A stretch of 22,706 bases of DNA from Paludibacter sp. UBA5753 (GTDB taxonomy: Bacteria > Bacteroidota > Bacteroidia > Bacteroidales > Paludibacteraceae). Location: the NCBI GenBank assembly GCA_002427615.1, contig DIFH01000052.1, forward strand, positions 326-23,031. Reading direction: 5' to 3'. The notes under the pieces were generated by a model. It ran no database searches, was not told where the DNA came from, and saw only the letters and a list, made by a program, of their open reading frames with translations. Shown here in pieces: positions 6,393-12,902 of the stretch (the first letter of the stretch is position 1; every line of letters begins with the position of its first letter). The position numbers and the translations under genes were made by a program.

Positions 6393-7997
6393 TTATTCTT
6401 TCGAAAGTGCCTGAAAAACGCCATTTGTCCAACCAAAACCATCTTGATTTGGATATTCACCGCCACTGCCTTTTTTAGATAAATTTTCTACATTGTATTT
6501 TTCGAGCAATTTATAATTGTTGTTATATACACGTCGGATTAGTTGCAGCCAACGATTTTTGATCGTATCAGCCAACTCATACTGTCCATAGTTCCGTAGC
6601 CCTTTAATACATATCCATTGTAATGGCGCCCAGCCATTCGGGGCGTCCCACTGTTGGCCGGTATGATTAAATGTAGCGCTCACTCCGCCGGCTTTTAAAA
6701 AAGAAACTTTAATTTTTGTTGCTACCTCCAGAGCCTGCTTTTTATTCGCAATATGAAGAAACAGCGGGAAAGCGCCTGCTAAAGAAAATACATCGGTTTG
6801 TGCTTGTTCTCTAAAGTTAAAATCCATGAAAAAGCCTTTTTGCTTGTTCCAGCAATATTTTTGAATGGCTTTTTTTCTGGCGTGAGCTTTTATTTTGTAT
6901 AGTTGCGCTTTGGCTGTGTTTCCGACTTTTTGATATCCTTTCGATAAAGTCAACTCAATATTATAGACCAATGAATTCAAATCCACAGGAATTATATCCG
7001 TTGTATGAATGGTGTACAAATTGAATTTATTTTCATCATCGCGTGTGAGCCAGCGGCTTGAAAAATCCCAACCCGATTCAGCTGCCGCCCTTAAGTTGCG
7101 ATATACATCTTCTTGACGACTGCCGGGAATTTTTAAAACAGCTTCGTTGGCGGTTTTAATATCTTCGTGGTAGCTTTCCGCCCGTGGAGTATTCGCATCA
7201 TCCCAGTATCGGTTCAGTATTTCACCATCCGGAAGGCGCACAACACGTCGGTAAGCTTTGACACCGTTAGTTAGTCTGTCGGTACCATTCATCCAGAAAT
7301 CATATTCCTTTTCAATAGAACTCAAAAACTTCAAATAGATGGAATCACCCTTTGATTCGGCCAAAAGTTTTACCATCAAAGCATAAAAAGGAGGCTGTGA
7401 ACGGCTCAGGTAGTATGTGCGGTTGCCATTGGGAACAAATCCATACAAATCAATCAGATAAGTAAAATTATCAACCATATTCTGAATCATCTCTATCTGA
7501 TTATCCTTTTGCAATCCGAGCATAGTGAAATAGCTGTCCCAGTAATAAATTTCACGAAAACGTCCGCCCGGTATAATATAGGGATAGGGTAGCGGAATTA
7601 ATGTTCCCGATTGTATAATGTCAGGTTGACGTTTTAGTCCATTCCACAGTTTGGTAATATGCTCGTTGATGGGTAGAGAATCTGATTTGTACATAGATAT
7701 ATTATTCGATAATTTAAAATTGTTGTGAATAAACTCTTTTAAAGCAGCATCAGTTTTAGGACTCAGTTTTTTATAATGCTCCCTTATTTCTTTTACATCG
7801 TATAAAGGAATAGCATCAACAAAACTTTTACTGTCGTTAAATACATTTGTGTCAGCCTGAACATCATAAAACAACTGCCCGTAGAGAACTTCCGGTGTCT
7901 GAATTTGTATTTTTTCCTGCGAAAAAACAGAACCACTTAATTGCAACAGAACTAAGACAAATAGTATAAAAATTTTATTTACTTTAGTCTCTTTCAT
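6393..7997 (-). CDS. treA: Exported alpha,alpha-trehalase (GH37)
   Basis: This enzyme hydrolyses trehalose to two glucose. The 534-residue protein has a signal peptide (about 1-26, ending VFS before QEK), so it likely acts in the periplasm, and is close to the usual length of bacterial TreA. Both family signatures are present: PGGRFREIYYWDSY (143-156) and QQWDAPNGWAP (448-458). The catalytic pair known from E. coli Tre37A maps to Asp311 (in ESGWDFSSRW) and Glu514 (in GGEYP), followed by DGFGWTNG. It is the last gene of the mscS-otsB-otsA operon, 22 bases after otsA, so exported trehalose or trehalose from outside could be recycled as glucose. The gene stops directly against the convergent DUF389 gene with no room for a terminator. 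Confidence 0.95.
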   Translation of the reverse strand: MKETKVNKIFILFVLVLLQLSGSVFSQEKIQIQTPEVLYGQLFYDVQADTNVFNDSKSFVDAIPLYDVKEIREHYKKLSPKTDAALKEFIHNNFKLSNNISMYKSDSLPINEHITKLWNGLKRQPDIIQSGTLIPLPYPYIIPGGRFREIYYWDSYFTMLGLQKDNQIEMIQNMVDNFTYLIDLYGFVPNGNRTYYLSRSQPPFYALMVKLLAESKGDSIYLKFLSSIEKEYDFWMNGTDRLTNGVKAYRRVVRLPDGEILNRYWDDANTPRAESYHEDIKTANEAVLKIPGSRQEDVYRNLRAAAESGWDFSSRWLTRDDENKFNLYTIHTTDIIPVDLNSLVYNIELTLSKGYQKVGNTAKAQLYKIKAHARKKAIQKYCWNKQKGFFMDFNFREQAQTDVFSLAGAFPLFLHIANKKQALEVATKIKVSFLKAGGVSATFNHTGQQWDAPNGWAPLQWICIKGLRNYGQYELADTIKNRWLQLIRRVYNNNYKLLEKYNVENLSKKGSGGEYPNQDGFGWTNGVFQALSKE

Positions 7998-8019
7998 AAT
8001 CAGAATGTTATTATTGCTT

Positions 8020-10248
8020 TTAAATGGATGACATCGTTTTTATCAGTTTTGCAGCCCACGAATAGATATTATGCTTGACAATTTCCTGCCTCATTAGGCT
8101 CATTCGTATTTGTTGCTTCTCTTTGGACATTTCCAACGCTAATTTTATTGCGTCAGCCGATTGCTCTATGTCATACGGATTAATGATTAAGGCTCCCTGA
8201 AGGTCTTTTGCTGCGCCGGCAAAACGGCTTAAAATAAGTGTGCCATCATTGGAACTTCGGGAAGCTACAAATTCTTTAGCCACGAGGTTCATCCCATCAT
8301 GCAGAGAAGACACCATGCAAAAATTTGCCGAAGCATAAAATGGAGCAATTTCACTTTGACTATGATATTGATTAAGTAAAAGTATCGGTTTCCAGTTTTT
8401 AGATTTAAATCGAAGGTTAATTCTTTCTGACTCGATTACAATGCCAGTCATAATATCTGAATAACTTTTTAACTCTGTTCGGCTTGGAGCGCCTATTTGT
8501 ACAAAGGTAAATTTCCCTTTGTAGACAGGATTTTTTTCTAAAAAACGCTCTATTGCAAGGAATTTTTCAATGAGTCCTTTTGTATAATCAACGCGGTCGA
8601 CACCAATACCGATATATTTTGCGGTGATTCCATAGGGAGCCAATAGCTCTGATGGTTTTGTTTTCGGAGATTTATTGTTAAAATCTTTTGGCGTAAAAGC
8701 TATGCTAATGGGAAAAGCTTTTACCAAAGTAGAATGTCGGTCGAGATTTACTGAGAAATTATCCCATGAAACTCTTGATTCAAGCGTTTGATTCACTGTT
8801 TCGAGGAAATGATTGCAATGATACTGGGTATGAAAACCGATTAAATCCGCGCCAAGCATTCCCTTAAGTATTTCCTGCTGCCAAGGGCAAATGCCGAAAG
8901 ATTCAGGATTAGGCCATGGAATATGCCAAAAAATAGCCACCTTTGCTGCGGGTTTTTCTTTTTTTATCAAAGCAGGCAACAGAGCAAAGTGATAATCCTG
9001 AATCAGAATAAAGGGTTCTTTTTCATTGATTGTTTCTTTCAGTACCGCATTGGCAAAATCTTCATTAACTTTTTTATAGTAAAGCCAATCTTCCATACGA
9101 AAGGTAGGGCGCGTGTGAGCAATGTGGCAAAGCGGCCATAAACCTTCATTTGAAAATCCAAAGTAAAAATGTTCTAATTCTTGTTCTGTTAACCACAACC
9201 GTTTCAAGGTGTAGGCCGGATTTTCTGGCGGAACTTGTAAAGTGTCGTTCTTATCAACAGTTTCCTTGTCAGCATTCCCTGTCCCTGAAGCAATCCATAG
9301 TCCCCCACAGGCTTTCAGTATTGGTTCCATTGCAGTGATCAGTCCACTTGCCGGAACTACACACTTAATGTTTTTTCCATCATGGATATGCATATAAGGT
9401 TCGCGATTGGAAACAACTACCATTTTTTTATCCTGTAAAAGAGTTTCCATTTCCACTTTCAATCGTTCCGGCGTCCAAATGGCTTCTCCACTTGAACGTA
9501 ACTGGGCTTCTTCTTCCGCAATTGCTTTTGCTTCGTTCATAGCTTGAGTAATCTGAACAATTTCCTTGTGCAAGGGAGCGAGAAATCCTGCAACAGGTTG
9601 TTTTTTAAGCTGTTCAACATTCCCAATGCGAACGGCTTTTACCCAATCAACAATTTTGTTTATAGGATTAAAAATCGCCCATCGGATGATGAGTACAATT
9701 ATAAATGAAACGAATAATACCTGCATAAACCAGCGTACGAAATTACGTACCCAAATATTGTCAATTAAATGATCGATATATTCAGCATCAACATAAAAAA
9801 CAATAGAGGCATTGACTATACCCTTATTTATCAGCTCATCATTCATTGGTTTTATGTATTGATAAATATTCTTTCCTTGTGCAGAGATAAAACTTCCTAT
9901 CGTACTGTCGGCAACTAAAGATTGTGAAATTTTATCGGCGGATAATTCAATGAAACTACGTGAAGTTTCGTTGCTTATGATACTATCCTTGCTGTAATAA
10001 ATTGCAAAACCAAGCAGTTTATATTTGCTGCAAATACTGTCAATAAAATACTCGGTATTTCCCTGATTGATATGTTCAAATGTGCTTTTATTGTTTTGAA
10101 ATACTTCTTCTGCAATTTGCGTTGTTCTTATTTCAAGTTCTTTATTGAGTTTATCTCTTTCGGATGAACTTTGATAAAGTGTAAAGCCGACTGTAACAAT
10201 TCCTACAGCAATAATAATTGATAGAATGAGCGCCAGATTTAGTTTCAT
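8020..10248 (-). CDS. otsA: Membrane-bound trehalose-6-phosphate synthase with receptor-HAMP module
   Basis: The 742-residue protein joins a receptor-like N-terminus to a GT20 enzyme that makes trehalose-6-phosphate from an NDP-glucose and glucose-6-phosphate. TM1 covers about 6-25, an extracytoplasmic domain 28-167, TM2 171-190, HAMP about 191-245 (Pro195, amphipathic QITQAMNEA), a short linker, and the catalytic domain about 273-742. Catalytic-domain landmarks are SNREPY (280-285), QDYH with Asp418, FWHIPWP with His442, DRVDYTKG with Arg552 and Lys557, and HDGMNLVAKE with Asp651 and Glu659; these match E. coli Arg262, Lys267, Asp361 and Glu369. Classic OtsA is about 470 residues and soluble, so roughly 270 residues are extra. 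The start overlaps the otsB stop (ATGA), implying coupling. NREPY recalls glucosylglycerol-phosphate synthases, so acceptor use is not certain; otsB and trehalase next door favour trehalose. Confidence 0.92.
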   Translation of the reverse strand: MKLNLALILSIIIAVGIVTVGFTLYQSSSERDKLNKELEIRTTQIAEEVFQNNKSTFEHINQGNTEYFIDSICSKYKLLGFAIYYSKDSIISNETSRSFIELSADKISQSLVADSTIGSFISAQGKNIYQYIKPMNDELINKGIVNASIVFYVDAEYIDHLIDNIWVRNFVRWFMQVLFVSFIIVLIIRWAIFNPINKIVDWVKAVRIGNVEQLKKQPVAGFLAPLHKEIVQITQAMNEAKAIAEEEAQLRSSGEAIWTPERLKVEMETLLQDKKMVVVSNREPYMHIHDGKNIKCVVPASGLITAMEPILKACGGLWIASGTGNADKETVDKNDTLQVPPENPAYTLKRLWLTEQELEHFYFGFSNEGLWPLCHIAHTRPTFRMEDWLYYKKVNEDFANAVLKETINEKEPFILIQDYHFALLPALIKKEKPAAKVAIFWHIPWPNPESFGICPWQQEILKGMLGADLIGFHTQYHCNHFLETVNQTLESRVSWDNFSVNLDRHSTLVKAFPISIAFTPKDFNNKSPKTKPSELLAPYGITAKYIGIGVDRVDYTKGLIEKFLAIERFLEKNPVYKGKFTFVQIGAPSRTELKSYSDIMTGIVIESERINLRFKSKNWKPILLLNQYHSQSEIAPFYASANFCMVSSLHDGMNLVAKEFVASRSSNDGTLILSRFAGAAKDLQGALIINPYDIEQSADAIKLALEMSKEKQQIRMSLMRQEIVKHNIYSWAAKLIKTMSSI

Positions 10249-11003
10249 AATAATCGTTTTAATAGCTTGACAACACTATCAACATTTTCGAGTTGATATT
10301 TTGCTTTCGTATTTCCTTCTCCAACTTTAACAGTGATGGCTTCAGGATGGTTTAATAAGAATTCAAACATTTCTTCATCGGTTTGATCATCTCCAATGGA
10401 TAAAATAAAATCGTAATCGTCGTGTTCAATGATATCTTTGGTTGCTTTTCCTTTGCCAATTTCGTCGTCAGCAATTTCCACTACTTTATTTCCATCCAAA
10501 ATCTTACAATGAAAAGAAGAACTCATTCCGTACAGTCTATTTAGCAATTTTCGGGATTGGTCGTAGCCTGTCTCTGCATTTCTGTAATGCCATGCTAAAG
10601 AAAAGTTTTTCTCTTCGATAAAGGATCCAGGGCAGGACATAGTTGATTCATTTAATATGGCCAAAACGGGTTCTTTCCATTGGCGGATATCAATTTTCAG
10701 TTTTTTCCATTCCCCCTGTTTTTTCAACAGAGCGCCATGTTCTGCAATAATGTCAATGGGCAGTTCACCTACAAATTTTTCAATTTCTTTTTGATTTCTG
10801 CCGGAAATAATTATCAGTTTGGTGTTCCGTTTGGAACTTAATCTCCTTAGAATATCCAATAATTCAATAGATGGCACAGCCTCTTCAGGCACACGCTTAA
10901 AGTCTACAAGCGTACCATCATAATCAAGCAGGATTAATCTGTTATTAGCCTGATTGTATTTTTCTAAAAGGTCTCCCATATTTATTTTATTACAATTTAC
11001 CAT
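10245..11003 (-). CDS. otsB: Trehalose-6-phosphate phosphatase (HAD superfamily)
   Basis: This cytoplasmic enzyme removes phosphate from trehalose-6-phosphate, completing the OtsA-OtsB pathway. The 252-residue protein has HAD motif I at DYDGTL (Asp27 nucleophile, Asp29), motif II in IISGR (Ser67), the cap-domain region EHGA (88-91), a conserved lysine region GKGKA (183-187) and motif IV SIGDDQTDEEMF (202-213). Length and motif order are normal for the family. The ATG at 11003 overlaps the mscS stop as TGATG, supporting this start over an ATG at 10979. The 3' end overlaps otsA by four bases. The order otsB before otsA, both coupled behind an MscS gene, suggests joint production on osmotic change. 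Confidence 0.95.
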   Translation of the reverse strand: MVNCNKINMGDLLEKYNQANNRLILLDYDGTLVDFKRVPEEAVPSIELLDILRRLSSKRNTKLIIISGRNQKEIEKFVGELPIDIIAEHGALLKKQGEWKKLKIDIRQWKEPVLAILNESTMSCPGSFIEEKNFSLAWHYRNAETGYDQSRKLLNRLYGMSSSFHCKILDGNKVVEIADDEIGKGKATKDIIEHDDYDFILSIGDDQTDEEMFEFLLNHPEAITVKVGEGNTKAKYQLENVDSVVKLLKRLL

Positions 11004-12058
11004 CAAAGAGCCTCTTTTTTTATTCTTATTTTAGCAAAGGTGCCGGGGTAGTTAGTATTAATGAAATCAATTAGCTCCTCTCGTATTTCTGCTCTTAAAT
11101 CCCAATTTTTTGAAGAATCAGCGCTCGTTAACATTAGTCTGATTTCCTTGTATTGCTCTGATACTTTTGTAACCTGCACGTTCGAGAAACGACCGTCCCA
11201 ATTCGGATTTTTCTTCAACATATCCGGTAATGCTTTCCGAATACTTTCTACCGGAAAACTGTAATCTACATAGATAAAAATTGTTCCCGTTATTTGTGCC
11301 GAAGTCCTTGTCCAGTTTTGAAAGGGCTTTTCGAGAAACCATGTTACGGGAAGCACTAACCTTCTTTCGTCCCATATTTTTACTACCACATAAGTCAATG
11401 TTATTTCTTCAATTCTTCCCCATTCATTTTCTACTATTACAACATCATCGAGTCTGATGGGTTGTGTAATAGCAAGTTGTATCCCGGCAAGAAACATGGC
11501 TATACTCTTTTGAGCCGCAAATCCAATAATTATCCCGAAAATTCCGGCAGAAGTGAGCAAACTTAATCCTAAAGTTCTCACTTCTTTGAAAGTTAAAAGA
11601 CTTATTCCTATTGCCAGAATAATAATAATTGAATTGGCAATGCCTTTAAATACCTTTAATTGAGTCAGTCTTTTACGTGCACTCATATTATCGGCAACCC
11701 TAATGTCAAGATGTAATTGTGCAAAATATTCGCCGGCTCGGGTAAACTGTACACAAATCCAGGCAATTATAGCAATAAACAATAACGTGTTAATATGTAA
11801 ACAAAATCCATAAAAGGAAAGTTTGCTTAAGAACAGGTGCGTGAAAATATTTAGGAGTATCCAATAAATAAAACTCAAAGCAGGGATCCTAAATAGTTCT
11901 ATTATATAGCTATTTGTTTTAACAGTCGTTTTTTCGATTCTTTTCTTGATAAGACGAAATATTCCTCTATAAACGAAAAATATAATTACAAGTAATCCGA
12001 TAAAAGAAACTGTAGCAATAAGAATCCGGACAATATCATTACTAAAATACTGATTCAT
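11003..12058 (-). CDS. MscS-family small-conductance mechanosensitive channel
   Basis: A 351-residue inner-membrane channel that opens when membrane tension rises on hypo-osmotic shock and releases solutes. Four hydrophobic helices (about 10-31, 57-79, 89-108, 139-156) precede the pore helix and its continuation (about 161-196; LGLSLLTSAGIFGIIIGFAA). The beta domain follows with the family pattern PIRLDDVVIVENEWGRIEEI (200-219) and LPVTWFLEKPFQNWTR, then the C-terminal alpha/beta domain. It has more TM helices than E. coli MscS. It is the first gene of the trehalose operon and its stop overlaps otsB (TGATG). The leader has no Shine-Dalgarno. Pairing a release channel with trehalose synthesis fits both directions of osmotic adjustment, though a direct functional link is inferred. 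Confidence 0.93.
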   Translation of the reverse strand: MNQYFSNDIVRILIATVSFIGLLVIIFFVYRGIFRLIKKRIEKTTVKTNSYIIELFRIPALSFIYWILLNIFTHLFLSKLSFYGFCLHINTLLFIAIIAWICVQFTRAGEYFAQLHLDIRVADNMSARKRLTQLKVFKGIANSIIIILAIGISLLTFKEVRTLGLSLLTSAGIFGIIIGFAAQKSIAMFLAGIQLAITQPIRLDDVVIVENEWGRIEEITLTYVVVKIWDERRLVLPVTWFLEKPFQNWTRTSAQITGTIFIYVDYSFPVESIRKALPDMLKKNPNWDGRFSNVQVTKVSEQYKEIRLMLTSADSSKNWDLRAEIREELIDFINTNYPGTFAKIRIKKEAL

Positions 12059-12110
12059 TTTAAGTTTATTTATTTAGTTATTTCAACAGATATGAGCAAT
12101 CTATTTCTTT

Positions 12111-12240
12111 TACTATAATAAACGTCTTATATAATTGCTTATTTCTATTGTCAATCTGTCTGACCGCTCAAAGCGGTCGGACGATTATCGCAAGCAATAA
12201 TTATTTGTAAGCAAAAAAATTATGTCGTTTATTATATATA
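12111..12240. repeat. Imperfect long palindrome
   Basis: The centre is a strong hairpin, GACCGCT-CAA-AGCGGTC (12162-12178), extendable to 11 bp with one G-U pair (12158-12168 with 12172-12182). The outer arms also match: ATAATAAACGTCTTATA on the left resembles the complement of TATGTCGTTTATTATA on the right, and ATAATTGCTT is mirrored by AAGCAATAATTAT. It could be a small mobile palindrome or a structured leader or operator of the trehalose operon, which starts at 12058. Confidence 0.6.
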
Positions 12241-12272
12241 ATTGACTTTATTAACAGTTTTATGCGGTAATT

Positions 12273-12456
12273 TGTAACTACTCAGCACCCTTTATTCTTA
12301 TAACCTTTTGATTTTCAGTTCAACTTTGTCGAACTGAAAATCAAAAGGAGGGGATTGTTTCATTATTTAGCCTCGTCGGGGCAAAGAGTTTAAATATATA
12401 ACAATCAAGTAAATGGCTAATCATTATTAAATTTATTAGGGTGCTGAGTAGTTACA
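12273..12456. mobile_element. MITE-like element with 19-bp terminal inverted repeats
   Basis: TGTAACTACTCAGCACCCT (12273-12291) is repeated as its exact complement at 12438-12456, giving a 184-bp unit with no coding capacity. Inside lies a second perfect inverted repeat of 18 bp, CCTTTTGATTTTCAGTTC (12304-12321) with its complement at 12331-12348, separated by nine bases. Perfect ends without a transposase fit a non-autonomous transposable element. No clear target-site duplication is visible, so the parent family is not identified. Confidence 0.75.
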
Positions 12457-12624
12457 GTATTTGATTGCAAGCTAACATTAAATTTTGAGAAATTGCTTTT
12501 TATTTGTAACAAATTAAAATAGTTTAACAAAATAAAGTGGTTTTGGTGCTATAATGTAATCGTTATTTAACCGGATTAAATAATAGAATACTCCCCAAGA
12601 TTAAGTCCACTGATTAGTGTTTAC

Positions 12625-12732
12625 AAGAAAACGTCCATCTCTGCGTTGCACTCGCAGCAAAAACCACTCATCCCGCCTTGGCGGGACTCGGTTTTTTCGC
12701 TGTTTCGTGCGCCTTGTCCTTGACGTTTTCTT
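12625..12732. repeat. Cruciform-type palindrome of about 108 bp
   Basis: The outer arms AAGAAAACGTC (12625-12635) and GACGTTTTCTT (12722-12732) are perfect complements. The centre TCCCGCC-TT-GGCGGGA (12671-12686) is also perfect, and the parts between match imperfectly (GCAGCAAAAACC against GGTTTTTTCGCTG). It is more GC-rich than the surrounding intergenic DNA. It looks like a dispersed palindromic repeat; no T tract supports a simple terminator. Confidence 0.65.
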
Positions 12733-12813
12733 ATCAAAAGCCGAGTTTTTCTTTCTGACCCTAATTAGCTGATTATAAAACAATTTTGCACAACTTTCAT
12801 AGGCGGCGGTTTT

Positions 12814-12866
12814 GATTTTTATTTGACCTGCATAAAAATCAACGATTTTTATGTAAATTTGCTATC
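12814..12866 (+). promoter_or_regulatory. Probable promoter region of the M3 peptidase gene
   Basis: TAAATTTG at 12854-12861 fits the TAnnTTTG -7 consensus and lies about 40 bases before the ATG. The wider stretch is closely similar to 4003-4052 upstream of the RAYT gene. A TTTG at 12822-12825 is 28 bases upstream of the -7 motif, longer than usual, so the -33 element is uncertain. Confidence 0.4.
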
Positions 12867-12902
12867 TGAATTTTTAATCAACAAAATAAAAGTATAATTA
12901 AA

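Larger units (their letters stand above)
12059..12902. other. Non-coding intergenic region carrying three palindromic elements
   Basis: This 844-base gap separates the divergent trehalose operon and the M3 peptidase gene. It contains an imperfect palindrome (12111-12240), an element with 19-bp inverted ends (12273-12456), another palindrome (12625-12732) and a TAAATTTG -7-like motif (12854-12861). No TAnnTTTG match for the trehalose operon was found on the minus strand by eye. No protein gene is credible; a 60-residue minus-strand frame (12601-12783) simply crosses a palindrome. Confidence 0.7.

Noticed and set aside
12158..12182. Terminator reading of the GACCGCT hairpin
   Set aside because: There is no T tract on either side and no gene ends nearby; it is the centre of a larger palindrome.
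12601..12783. 60-codon minus-strand frame
   Set aside because: It lies over the 12625-12732 palindrome and has a composition driven by the repeat.
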